From a virus, in IMG/VR virus record IMGVR_UViG_3300027842_000093, positions 53,491 to 117,490 of that record: a stretch of DNA of 64,000 nucleotides; one strand, given 5' to 3'. The position numbers were made by a program, and so were the translations under genes. The notes beneath the pieces are model-generated. The model was given only the letters and a program-made list of their open reading frames with translations, was not told the DNA's origin and ran no database searches. Within the stretch, counting starts at the first letter, position 1, and each line of letters opens with the position of its first letter. Below are positions 7,648 to 16,777 of this stretch, one piece after another.

Positions 7648-7830
7648 ATGTTTAAAGATGCCTATGAAATCCCTATAAACGTGGGAGACACGGTGCTTCT
7701 TAAAGATGGCTGTATTTGTTTCATAAGAGATTTTGTTGTATACGAAATGGCCGTTGAGACACTTTTAGAGGACAAACTTACACACAATTTTAGGACAGAG
7801 CAACCAAGAAACATAATGAAAATTTCGTAA
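7648..7830 (+). CDS. Small SH3-like protein (60 aa)
   Basis: Begins MFKDAYEIPINVGDTVLLKDGCICFIRDF, a pattern of short strands with GDTVLL as in KOW/SH3 barrels, and ends in a charged helix. It is preceded by AGAGG about 11 bases before the ATG and sits between two long modular proteins that contain similar barrels, so it may be a stand-alone version of one module. Confidence 0.55.
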   Translation: MFKDAYEIPINVGDTVLLKDGCICFIRDFVVYEMAVETLLEDKLTHNFRTEQPRNIMKIS

Positions 7831-7843
7831 CGAGGACACCACT

Positions 7844-10800
7844 ATGCTAGAAAAATTCGCAGGATACAAAACCCAGATTCGTGTACTTGAGAAAAAACTC
7901 AAGGAGATGGACCATTCTAAACTTTCACCAGCTAAAGTTAAAGAGGTGACGGAAGCTATCCAAAATCTCAAGAGTCTTGTCAAAGAGAAAGAAGATAAGA
8001 GAATTGAGCGCAAAAAGAAGAAAGAAGAAGCTGCTGCATCTAAACCCGTCGAAACTCCCAAAGTGGAAGCTGTTGCACAACCAGCCGAAGTTGTCAAGGA
8101 ATCTTCCCCAGCACCCACCGAAGTAACCAAAGAATCTACCGTCGAGAAATTTGCAGTTGATAGTAAAGTGGAACCCATTCGTGGTACTCCTGGAAGTTGG
8201 GGTACTGTTATCCGCGAAGCTGGAGTTAATGGTGATCCTTTAATTTACGTTAAGTGGAATGAAGGACATTTGAAAACCGCCCATGGCGATTACGGTGCGT
8301 ATTATCCTTCCGATTTGCGTCTCAAAGTGGAAGCAAAGTCTCCAACCGATTATGTTCCCCGCGAACAGGTGTACAACCTCGAAGCTGATTACAAAGGTAA
8401 ACTTTCAGCGATGATTAAGGATTTGGAAGAGGAAATTAAAACGGCTTATGATAAAGGTGAGGCAGTTTGGGCCCATCGTTTAGAACAGAAATTGTCTGAT
8501 GCAAAGAAAGCCCTTGAAGAAAAATCTGAGAAAGAAGCTGCTGGTGTCCACGAGGGCTGGGATGTTATTCTTAACGGTAAAGTTATAAATAAAGTTTTTT
8601 ATGTTCCAGGCGTATCGGCTGATGAAGTTAAAAGAGGTTTGGTTGAGCATGATGGATTTGACCCAGGAATTACAGTACGCAAAGAAAAACGCGCAGAAGA
8701 TGAAAATGGAAGTGGTGGAACCAATAAACTTAAAGTGATTGATTTAACGCCAGCGCATGATAAAGACCCACAGGAGAAAGCCACAGGCTATGGTGGAGAT
8801 CGTTCTATGGGAGCTTTGGTAGCACCTAACAGCGATGAGAATTCTTTGCCTTTAGAATCTTCTTTGGATAAAGATGCGAAGCACACTTTGAAGATTAAAA
8901 GCCTTGACGATGCTATGGCAGATTGTTCAGAAGGTGACTGGCATTTTAGCGGTACCGGAGCCAGAACAAAAGAAGAAATTGAAGAACAATTTAAAAAGCA
9001 TGTTCACGCCTCCCTCAATAAAAATTCCATAAATATTACAGTAGCTGAAAAGCTTTTCGTTGTTAATCCTTTAGCCAAGACAGCAGAGAATGAATACGTT
9101 TACGATGTATCTTTGTCCAATGGCGATAAGTTTTGTAAAATTACCTCCGAAGCCGAAATGGGTCAGGAGCATCTTTCTTATGCCATTGAGAAAGCTATTT
9201 TGAATCACAAAGAAGCATCAAACAAGTGTGCAATCTGCAATATGGAATTTAAATCGTGGGAAGAATATGACGCACATAAAAAAGAAAAACACGGCCCCAA
9301 AATGGCCAAGCTTGTAAGCAACCTCGCCTTCTTGAAGAAAGGCTCGTTTGTCTCTATTTTAAATGTTGATAAAACAAAGAAACAAGTTAAGTTTGCATCA
9401 TTAGATGGAACTCTTCGAGGTTGGGCACCAATACAGAAGTTTGCAGCATTTGCCGCTCCAGAAACCAATCTCGTTCCACATGAAAATCATCAAGATGAAG
9501 TGTTGGCTGAAAGTGGGCATGAGCTTCTAGTATCCTGTCCGGCCAACAGCACAAACGTTATTTGGAGAGCGGTTGAAGCTCCTCCGGCCACACCAGAAAG
9601 TTTGAATGATTTAGAAAGTAAGAAAATAGTTCCACACACGAAAGAATGTAATGAAGCAAATGACAGACATGTTGGGCCAACTGAAATTTGTATTTGTGAT
9701 AGTAAGAAAGAAGCAGCCAAAGATTGTCCAGACTGTCATGGAAACTTTGTAGGGAAAGAAGATGAGAAATGCCCTACATGTGGAAGGTTTGCTGTAGAAG
9801 CACATTGTGGAATGCCTCATGGAGAGAAAAAAGAAGCTCGTGGATGCGATCAATGCAATGCAGCTATGATTAACGGTGTGTTTTGTCATGAAACTGGTTG
9901 TCCCAATAAACGCAAAGAACGTGAGCAGGAAGATATGGAGATGGAAAGCTCTTTAAATAAAGATTCCCACATTCGCCACGAAGATGGGAAATGGGTTATT
10001 TACAGTCACGATTACAAAAAGAAGCTTGGAACTTATGACACTGAAGAAGAAGCTAAAAAGCGTTTGGGACAAATTGAATATTTTAAGCATCAAGGTTCAT
10101 TGCATCCATTATCCAAGAAAGAGGCTGCTGAAAAACTTAAACGTTGTGATTGCGGAAATTTAGTTTACCCAAATCATAAAGAACGATATGGGCATGAGTA
10201 TATTACCCCAACAGAATCCAAGAAAGAAGCTGGTGCAATGGATACAAAATGTGAAGAATGTGGTGAACCTTTGGGTCCTGAAGCATTCCTTTCCAAATGG
10301 CCAGTTTGTGGTAAATGCACAAAGAAACGCCATGAGAAAGCAGTAGGAAAGAGAGCAGACCAGAATATTTCTCTAGAGCAACAGATACAAGGGTTTAAAG
10401 ATCGCATGAGCGCAGTGACTGAAAGACTTTCAAATCCTCCAGTTAAAACAGCCGCTGAAACTTCAGAGCAAGCTCAAGAAGGTGAGAAGGTTATCGCCAC
10501 TCCAGAGCTTATTGAATCCATCGAGCGTGGAATTGACCTGCTCGAACAAAGGGTTGGAGAGGAAATTGCTCCAGAACAACAAACTAAATTAGAAGAGATG
10601 GAAAATCTTCTCTGGTCTGTTGAAGACTCTTTAGGACTTTCTCATCCATTACCTGAACACGAGAGGGTTGAACCAGAACATGCAACCGAAGTTGAAAAGC
10701 GCGAAGACGTTGAGAAAGAATCTGACATGTCCAACGTGCCTCCCCCCACCCCCGCGCCCCAGGGCTTTAGATATGCTTGGGAACCTATTAATAAAGAATG

Positions 10801-10855
10801 GATAATGGTAGCTGACCCTAACGCAACTGGCACAGGAACAGGTGGAACGTACTAA
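7844..10855 (+). CDS. Giant modular protein with multiple zinc ribbons (1003 aa)
   Basis: The N-terminus is a coiled coil (1-65). A Pro/Ala/Val linker leads to an SH3-like barrel (about 107-165). Further on are a C2H2-type finger (CAICNMEFKSWEEYDAHKKEKH, about 463-484), a Cys4 ribbon (CPDCHG...CPTCGR, about 628-648), CDQCNAAMINGVFCHETGC (about 666-684), and a compact module (KWVIYSHDYKKKLGTYDTEE, about 713-740) that I know as a frequent add-on in phage head proteins. Two more ribbons follow, then a coiled coil and a Pro-rich end. The modules are joined by KEAA, KEAS, KEAR, KEAG and KTAA linkers. No enzyme motif is seen. Its place among late genes suggests a scaffold, an internal virion protein or a processed polyprotein. 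Confidence 0.75.
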   Translation: MLEKFAGYKTQIRVLEKKLKEMDHSKLSPAKVKEVTEAIQNLKSLVKEKEDKRIERKKKKEEAAASKPVETPKVEAVAQPAEVVKESSPAPTEVTKESTVEKFAVDSKVEPIRGTPGSWGTVIREAGVNGDPLIYVKWNEGHLKTAHGDYGAYYPSDLRLKVEAKSPTDYVPREQVYNLEADYKGKLSAMIKDLEEEIKTAYDKGEAVWAHRLEQKLSDAKKALEEKSEKEAAGVHEGWDVILNGKVINKVFYVPGVSADEVKRGLVEHDGFDPGITVRKEKRAEDENGSGGTNKLKVIDLTPAHDKDPQEKATGYGGDRSMGALVAPNSDENSLPLESSLDKDAKHTLKIKSLDDAMADCSEGDWHFSGTGARTKEEIEEQFKKHVHASLNKNSINITVAEKLFVVNPLAKTAENEYVYDVSLSNGDKFCKITSEAEMGQEHLSYAIEKAILNHKEASNKCAICNMEFKSWEEYDAHKKEKHGPKMAKLVSNLAFLKKGSFVSILNVDKTKKQVKFASLDGTLRGWAPIQKFAAFAAPETNLVPHENHQDEVLAESGHELLVSCPANSTNVIWRAVEAPPATPESLNDLESKKIVPHTKECNEANDRHVGPTEICICDSKKEAAKDCPDCHGNFVGKEDEKCPTCGRFAVEAHCGMPHGEKKEARGCDQCNAAMINGVFCHETGCPNKRKEREQEDMEMESSLNKDSHIRHEDGKWVIYSHDYKKKLGTYDTEEEAKKRLGQIEYFKHQGSLHPLSKKEAAEKLKRCDCGNLVYPNHKERYGHEYITPTESKKEAGAMDTKCEECGEPLGPEAFLSKWPVCGKCTKKRHEKAVGKRADQNISLEQQIQGFKDRMSAVTERLSNPPVKTAAETSEQAQEGEKVIATPELIESIERGIDLLEQRVGEEIAPEQQTKLEEMENLLWSVEDSLGLSHPLPEHERVEPEHATEVEKREDVEKESDMSNVPPPTPAPQGFRYAWEPINKEWIMVADPNATGTGTGGTY

Positions 10856-10867
10856 AAAGAGCTTGAT

Positions 10868-13800
10868 ATGAAAAAGATGCCCACCGCAGTTTTGCCAGCG
10901 GATTCTGAGTATGTCTACGTACCTGATACGGACAGTTGGATTGTTCAGAAAAAGTCAGGTAATAAAGTACTGTCTAAAAAAGAAGCTTCTTTAATTATCC
11001 TCGCCCGTTTAGAAGAGATACATTCTAACTTGTTGAAGCAAGCTATTCAGCAGCAGGATGTTGTAGATTTTTATCTCCTTTCCCTCCTACCTCCAGACTA
11101 CCTACAAGGTGATGAAATAGGCACCGAACATTACGACGCCCTTTCTATTTTTAAATCGATTATTATGTCCCTCCGCGATGAATACATTGAGCGCGGTATG
11201 GATGAGTTAAAGGATGAAGCTAAAACTACAAGATGGGTTAAAGCTATTCCTGAAGAAGACATGCCAGAGGATTTGAAACCGTATTATAAATATCACGACG
11301 AACCATTTAGAAGTCGTCATGAATTTTATGAGGACGATGATAGATCATGGACTTATACGTGTTATAATTGTCAGAAAGGTTTGGAAGAAGGTGACGCTTA
11401 TATTTTTAATGACGAAACATATTGTGAAGATTGTGAAGGCGAAGCTATCAATGACGCAATAAAAGACAATGTTGCTTATTGCACAACTCACAATGTGTTT
11501 GTAACGGACGACGAGGGAATAAAGGAGTACATGTACGATTATCCAGTATCTGATGCGGAAAGTCATCCGGTAGGTCCAGAACATCAATTGGTTCGTTACA
11601 AAGAAGGAGTTCCAATTTGGGATGAGATTCAAGAAAATGCAAAGAAACAATTACAATTAGAATTTGCGAAACGAAGAAAGAAGAGAGAACAAAAACAACC
11701 CAAACAATTAAATCTTCCCCAACCCACTTCCATGGCGTTCCCCGAAGCTTCTTTAAAGCAAGCTGGTGAAGGCGGTAGCAGCGGTCAAATTCACAGTGAA
11801 GATGGATGGTGGGAAGCACCACATAATTTTGACGATTATTCTTCCACAGATTTCTACAAGATTTTTGCATTAGCCCCTTGGAAATCCATGTATGGTGGTC
11901 CTTTGTGGGCTGAAGTAGCCAAAACCATTACTCAGATGGAGGGCACAACCGATTGGCAAAAGCTTATGGTTCTTATCGACCATTTTCATGACTTGGGCCA
12001 CAATACAGGTAAGCTCTTAGACAAGTTTTCAGAGTGGCATAAATGGTTTAAAGAATTCTTAGACGAGAAAGCAAAAAAGAATTCTCTTCGATATCTTCTT
12101 CAAAGAGCTTCTGGTCCAGTTAAAAACCTCGTTACGGATTATTTACGAACATATGGAAAAACCTGGGTGGAGGAAGAAGAGGAACGTGAGTCTGCTGAAA
12201 GTAAATTGGAAGTTGGCGATGAAGCTATTTTTAATGGCCAAGTAGTTACGATTTTAAAAATATTTGAACCATCACATGTAGCTGATGTTCAATACACCGA
12301 TGGTAAAAAAGACAGAGTTGTGATTGAAGATTTGAAAGAAATAGACATGCCAGCAGCCGTTTCAAGTCAGAAAGTACAATTACGAAAACTATCTAAAAAG
12401 CACGAAGAAGAAGCCATTTGTCCATCTTGTGGGGAATGGAAACCAACTGATTTCTCTCCAGAACAATTGAAAGAGATGGACTGGGAATGTCTAGATTGTT
12501 CAACCAAACGAGCCCTTAATCCACAGGACCTTCCCGAGAATAGAGGACAGAAAGAAATTACAACTTTTGATCCTGAATATCAGTGGCTCCTTAAACTCAT
12601 AAACGTTGTAACGAAGGCAGGAGTTCCTGCCCACGAAATAAAAGCCTTGAGTACGCAACATCCATTTGTTACAATTGATGACGCAGGTGATTTGGCCGCA
12701 CAGATTTGGACATTGGCAACTGAAAGGTACCACATTCCACGAGAATGGTTGATGAAGAAATTGCCTGAAAAAAAAGCTAGTTTAAAAAAACAAGCAGAGA
12801 TTATAGAGATTGGACTTACAAGCACCTCCCCACTTTTTCCTATTTTTATAAATCCAACTCCCAATGAAGCTTTGGGGTTATTGGCACGATCTCAAACAGG
12901 CGAACTAAGATATTTATTTGGTGAGGATGGAAATACTTATCTGTGGGATGGGTATCATGGCGTTCATTTTGATGTGATAAATGAATTACATGCGTTGGGT
13001 TTTGATGTAGATGCTCACACACCACAAGGAGAAGTTGTAGGTGAAAAAGCAGTTAGACAAATTTTTGGCACTTTAAATACAAAAGCTTACGAAGGCGGAT
13101 ATCCAACCGAGGAAGACGCTACTTATATGGGTGGCGGTCCACAGGGTACCGTTGCTTATGAACCTGCTAAGCATGATTCTCAAACAGGTAGACGTGAAAG
13201 GGATGATGGAGAACCAATAGTTATTTGTCCCAAATGCAAATCAAATAAAGTAGCAAAAGAAGGCGAACAAGTTAAGTGTCAAGCTTGCGGAACTAATTTT
13301 ATTCCAGAACCAGATAGAGGTTCAGACGACCCAACAGTAAACGATTATAGCCAGAACTATTTTTTCGGACCTAGGGATCTCGGAACGGTGCCTAATAAGC
13401 AGCCAGGAGATTCCTTTTGGCAACCTTGGGGAACTGAGAACTCCGACGGAGTTTCTTCCAATGTTATGATGAGTAGTTTCAAATCCTTTATGCGTAAGCA
13501 ATCCAATTTAAACAAAGTAGCTCACTGCGGCCCTTGTTCAGTCCTTAAGATGGAAGCTCTTCACATTCTCATCGATCTTTATTACAAAGATAATGATTTA
13601 TTCCCCGAAGAAGTTATAGAAGAACTTTCTGTTGCTACAACCGAGCTTGAGGTTGATAATTTTAACGACATTTTAGAAAGTGTTATTGAAGAATATTTAG
13701 AAGAGAAAGCTGAAGAGGTCGGAGATAAACTTCCAAAGCTTAAGAACCTTTTGATTGCTCTTAAAGATATTGCGCCTAAGCTTGGGAATGAAATTGAGAT

Positions 13801-15307
13801 TGTGGATAAGCAAGCAATGCTCAAACAAGCCTTTGGCACCGTTAAAAACGTTTTGATTATCTGTTCTGGTAATACATGCCGCAGCCCAATGGCCGAGAAT
13901 ATTTTACGTTCCATCCGTCCAGACTTGAATGTTGTTTCCAGAGGTCTTTACGTTTCCAAGGGAGGACCTATGAGCCCTCCCGCAGAAGTCGCTTTGAAAG
14001 AGAAAGGCATTCCCTATCAGCCTCACACATCCAAGCAAGTAGACGCTAATGATGTAAACGCCGCTGACTTAATCCTTACAATGGAACAATGGCAGAAAGA
14101 AGAAGTTGTAAAACAATTTCCACAAGCTAAGAGTAAAACGTTCCTGCTCGGTAGCAAAGAGATTCAAGACCCAGTTGGTGGGAAGGCAGAAGACTACCAA
14201 AGAATTAGGGATGAGATTGCCCAGGAGTTGGGCAAGATGGGCTCTTTGGATAAACAGGCAAAAGAAGTTCCAACCCCCTCAAACAAAGAAGAATATCCTA
14301 AAATTTCAAAACCTAAATCAGGGTATGTAGATAATGGCATAGGTTATACATGCGGTCGTTGCGAATATTTTAATCCCGAAAGAGAAAAATGTAAAAAAGT
14401 AGAAGGAACTATTAAATCGTTTGGTTGTTGTAATTTTTGGGATGGTGAAGGTAAATTCAAAGAAAAAAATAAAACAGCAGAAAAAGCATTAGAGACGGAT
14501 AAAAGAGCGTTAACAAAAGAAGAAGCAGTTTATGTTCAATATCCAAATGTTGATTATCGTTGTGATGAGTGTGCATTTTTTAATGCAGAAGCTAAAACGT
14601 GTACCAAAGTAGACGGAGAAATCTCACCAACAGCTTCTTGTAATTTTTGGCAACCAATAAAGAATAAACAAGCTAATTTAATAAAACAAGCCAACCCTCC
14701 CAGTAGATTCTGGATTGCCCCAGATGGGAAAGAGTTTGAAGTATTCTCAGCAGGGCACGGCAAATGGATACAACAAAATCTAAAAACATTAAAACAATAT
14801 GGCATTAATCCGTCTGAAGATTTAGATAAAATGAATAAAGAAATGTATGATCGGGGATGGTCCAGAATATCTAATGAACCAGCAGGATCTGGATTTCAAA
14901 TTCAAGTGGCAGATGTAAATAAAGTTCCTTCCTACCTAGACGATTTTATAGCAAAACATTTCAAGAAAGGCGAGACAATTTTAGTTGGAGATATAGATGG
15001 AGAAGGAATAGAAATAACTGATCCCTTTCCTACTCTTCAAAAAGCTATAAATAAAAAGCCAAAATTTTGGGCATCTCAAAAGCAAGCTTCTCTTCTCGAT
15101 GAAGTATTGGACCAGACAACCCAAGATGCAATTGCAAGTGAGTACGGTCCAGCAATGCTAATCGCGTTAAGGTTCTACAACGACGGTATAAGATACGGGC
15201 AAAATCCTCAGCGTTCCATGGCTTACGCACTTGATGAAATTAAGAAGATGGGAAGACCAATAAATCAAAAAGATTTCTTGGAAGTGTTGGATACTTATTT
15301 TCAGTAA
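10868..15307 (+). CDS. Giant modular protein containing a tyrosine-phosphatase domain (1479 aa)
   Basis: A four-Cys site (YTCYNC...YCEDC) lies near 160-185 and an SH3-like patch near 450-495. A ribbon (CPSCGEW...CLDC) is near 518-540 and another (CPKCKS...CQACG) near 790-812. A WDGY module (about 655-735) recurs in the protein at 17436. A complete low-molecular-weight protein-tyrosine-phosphatase domain spans about 988-1128: ICSGNTCRSP (C-x5-R-S loop, about 997-1006) and DPVGG acid loop. Two tandem Cys4 repeats (CGRCEYF...CCNFW; CDECAFF...CNFW) sit near 1160-1260. A W-x-IAPDGKEF module (about 1280-1400) also recurs at 17436. LKQA, DKQA, KKQA and IKQA motifs flank these modules; MLKQA and SLDKQA bracket the phosphatase. 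Likely a cargo or virion polyprotein. Confidence 0.8.
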   Translation: MKKMPTAVLPADSEYVYVPDTDSWIVQKKSGNKVLSKKEASLIILARLEEIHSNLLKQAIQQQDVVDFYLLSLLPPDYLQGDEIGTEHYDALSIFKSIIMSLRDEYIERGMDELKDEAKTTRWVKAIPEEDMPEDLKPYYKYHDEPFRSRHEFYEDDDRSWTYTCYNCQKGLEEGDAYIFNDETYCEDCEGEAINDAIKDNVAYCTTHNVFVTDDEGIKEYMYDYPVSDAESHPVGPEHQLVRYKEGVPIWDEIQENAKKQLQLEFAKRRKKREQKQPKQLNLPQPTSMAFPEASLKQAGEGGSSGQIHSEDGWWEAPHNFDDYSSTDFYKIFALAPWKSMYGGPLWAEVAKTITQMEGTTDWQKLMVLIDHFHDLGHNTGKLLDKFSEWHKWFKEFLDEKAKKNSLRYLLQRASGPVKNLVTDYLRTYGKTWVEEEEERESAESKLEVGDEAIFNGQVVTILKIFEPSHVADVQYTDGKKDRVVIEDLKEIDMPAAVSSQKVQLRKLSKKHEEEAICPSCGEWKPTDFSPEQLKEMDWECLDCSTKRALNPQDLPENRGQKEITTFDPEYQWLLKLINVVTKAGVPAHEIKALSTQHPFVTIDDAGDLAAQIWTLATERYHIPREWLMKKLPEKKASLKKQAEIIEIGLTSTSPLFPIFINPTPNEALGLLARSQTGELRYLFGEDGNTYLWDGYHGVHFDVINELHALGFDVDAHTPQGEVVGEKAVRQIFGTLNTKAYEGGYPTEEDATYMGGGPQGTVAYEPAKHDSQTGRRERDDGEPIVICPKCKSNKVAKEGEQVKCQACGTNFIPEPDRGSDDPTVNDYSQNYFFGPRDLGTVPNKQPGDSFWQPWGTENSDGVSSNVMMSSFKSFMRKQSNLNKVAHCGPCSVLKMEALHILIDLYYKDNDLFPEEVIEELSVATTELEVDNFNDILESVIEEYLEEKAEEVGDKLPKLKNLLIALKDIAPKLGNEIEIVDKQAMLKQAFGTVKNVLIICSGNTCRSPMAENILRSIRPDLNVVSRGLYVSKGGPMSPPAEVALKEKGIPYQPHTSKQVDANDVNAADLILTMEQWQKEEVVKQFPQAKSKTFLLGSKEIQDPVGGKAEDYQRIRDEIAQELGKMGSLDKQAKEVPTPSNKEEYPKISKPKSGYVDNGIGYTCGRCEYFNPEREKCKKVEGTIKSFGCCNFWDGEGKFKEKNKTAEKALETDKRALTKEEAVYVQYPNVDYRCDECAFFNAEAKTCTKVDGEISPTASCNFWQPIKNKQANLIKQANPPSRFWIAPDGKEFEVFSAGHGKWIQQNLKTLKQYGINPSEDLDKMNKEMYDRGWSRISNEPAGSGFQIQVADVNKVPSYLDDFIAKHFKKGETILVGDIDGEGIEITDPFPTLQKAINKKPKFWASQKQASLLDEVLDQTTQDAIASEYGPAMLIALRFYNDGIRYGQNPQRSMAYALDEIKKMGRPINQKDFLEVLDTYFQ

Positions 15308-15310
15308 GGG

Positions 15311-15339
15311 TTGACGATAGGGGCGATTGGTGGTATAAT
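15311..15339 (+). promoter_or_regulatory. Near-consensus sigma70-type promoter for deoC
   Basis: TTGACG (15311-15316), a 17-base spacer and TATAAT (15334-15339), with an extended -10 (TGGTATAAT). Initiation 6-8 bases downstream would fall at about 15346, only a few bases before the ATG at 15349, so the message would be almost leaderless. This is the best match to the bacterial housekeeping consensus in the window. Confidence 0.75.
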
Positions 15340-15348
15340 AGAAAGAGA

Positions 15349-16062
15349 ATGGATATAGCAAAGGTTATTGATTACACTCTTCTCAAACCCCAGGAACCTC
15401 TAGGCAGTTATACAGAGCTAGTCCGTAACGCAATTAAATATCAGGTTGGTACAGTTTGTGTCAATTCCTTTCATGTTCCTCTAGTTTCTAGTTTGCTTCA
15501 TTCCTACATCCACACAGATACAAATTTGAATATAAATGTAGCTTCAACTATCGGCTTTCCATTTGGCACATCAAGTATTGAATCAAAAGTGGCAGAAATG
15601 CAGCAAGCGTTCAATGATGGGGCCGTTGAGTTCGATGTCGTAATCAATTTGAGTGCCGTAAAAACCCACGACTGGTTGAGGGTGAAACATGAATTAGAAG
15701 CTCTACGATCAGCAGTTCCAGATTTTATAAATAAATTTCATCCCACCCTTAAGATAATTTTAGAAGTGGGAATGCTTACAGATGACGAAATCAAAAAAGC
15801 ATCTGAATTATGCATTGAAACTAATTGCGACTTTTTGAAAACGAGCACAGGAATCAATGTAGAATTGGCACCAGCCAAGACAGCCGAGTATGTCAGAATG
15901 CTCAAAGATTTCTCAAAGGGTTCTAAAATTAAGGTGAAGGCCAGCGGATATATAAAAACGCTTAGTGATTTCAACATGATGTTGGATGCAGGAGCAGATA
16001 GGATTGGAGTATCAAGAACAGTGCAAATTTTAGAGGAGTTTTTAAAAGGAGAGAAACGATGA
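15349..16062 (+). CDS. deoC: Deoxyribose-phosphate aldolase
   Basis: 237 aa, normal length for the family. DeoC reversibly cleaves 2-deoxyribose 5-phosphate to glyceraldehyde 3-phosphate and acetaldehyde in deoxynucleoside catabolism, in the cytoplasm. Catalytic residues are visible: Asp96 in EFDVVIN, Schiff-base Lys164 in DFLKTSTG, and Lys197 in KVKASGYI. The TIM-barrel phosphate-binding GVSRT is also present (about 220-224). It has its own strong promoter and overlaps the next gene (ATGA). In a phage it may redirect sugar from degraded host DNA to carbon metabolism or protect dNTP pools. The role is inferred; the family assignment is firm. Confidence 0.95.
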   Translation: MDIAKVIDYTLLKPQEPLGSYTELVRNAIKYQVGTVCVNSFHVPLVSSLLHSYIHTDTNLNINVASTIGFPFGTSSIESKVAEMQQAFNDGAVEFDVVINLSAVKTHDWLRVKHELEALRSAVPDFINKFHPTLKIILEVGMLTDDEIKKASELCIETNCDFLKTSTGINVELAPAKTAEYVRMLKDFSKGSKIKVKASGYIKTLSDFNMMLDAGADRIGVSRTVQILEEFLKGEKR

Positions 16063-16496
16063 GTGAGAAATATTACGTGAGTGATGGAAATGGCGGTAAG
16101 GAAGTGTCAATCCCAGTTCGTGAGGACCCATTTAAAGCGATTTTAGCGAAGCCAGAGGCCCCAAAGAGCGAAGAAAAGGCCCCAGAGCCTGTCCAAGTAG
16201 CTGGTGACGATTTAGCCCAGGAATCAAAAGCTGCATTTAGTGGAAAAGAAGAAGGAATGGTTCCCGAGCAGCCAAAAGAAGTTGTTTACGGCCATTGCAA
16301 TAATTGTCGTTTGGAATTGACAGAAGATAAAGTAGTGAAAACTCCAATCGATTATATACGCGCTGAGGATGGAACCTTAACGAAAGCGGCTTCTCGTTTC
16401 AGTATTTTCTGCAAAAATTGTATGAAGTTTGTTACGATTATTGACCGGGACGCGCAAAAGCTTTTGAACGATATGATACGTAAGAATGTTCGCTAA
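16059..16496 (+). CDS. Zinc-ribbon protein with disordered N-terminus
   Basis: 145 aa, start overlapping the deoC stop. The first 80 residues are Pro/Glu/Lys-rich and look disordered. The C-terminal half has HCNNCRLEL and FCKNCMKFV (about 87 and 120), a Cys4 ribbon, followed by a helix. It is probably co-transcribed with deoC. No family is recognised. Confidence 0.7.
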   Translation: MSEKYYVSDGNGGKEVSIPVREDPFKAILAKPEAPKSEEKAPEPVQVAGDDLAQESKAAFSGKEEGMVPEQPKEVVYGHCNNCRLELTEDKVVKTPIDYIRAEDGTLTKAASRFSIFCKNCMKFVTIIDRDAQKLLNDMIRKNVR

Positions 16497-16521
16497 GACC
16501 AGGAGAAATAGGTAAACTAAA

Positions 16522-16740
16522 ATGATCGCTACTGCCGAGGTTCCAATGATCAAATTCACTGAAAATAGAATTTTATGTCCTAATTGTCAACGCAATAACA
16601 ATTTTGAAATTGTTATTAAGCAAGAGGATTCTAAATACTATTTGGGTGAGAAGTGCCCCAAGTGCGACCATTTTGAAGATTTTAGAGAAGTGACGAAACG
16701 AGAAGCTTTAAAGTATTTAGTTTTGGAAGACCTTCAGTAA
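16522..16740 (+). CDS. Small zinc-ribbon protein (72 aa)
   Basis: ILCPNCQRNNNFEIV (Cys pair near residue 21) and KCPKCDHFEDF (near 54) form a rubredoxin-like Cys4 knuckle, with a helix at the end. The ribosome-binding site AGGAG is 15 bases before the ATG at 16522, so the in-frame ATG at 16549 or a closer alternative cannot be excluded. Function unknown; it may bind nucleic acid or a host polymerase. Confidence 0.65.
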   Translation: MIATAEVPMIKFTENRILCPNCQRNNNFEIVIKQEDSKYYLGEKCPKCDHFEDFREVTKREALKYLVLEDLQ

Positions 16741-16777
16741 CCCCGCCGTATAAATCTGCCGCATAAGGAATCCCGTT

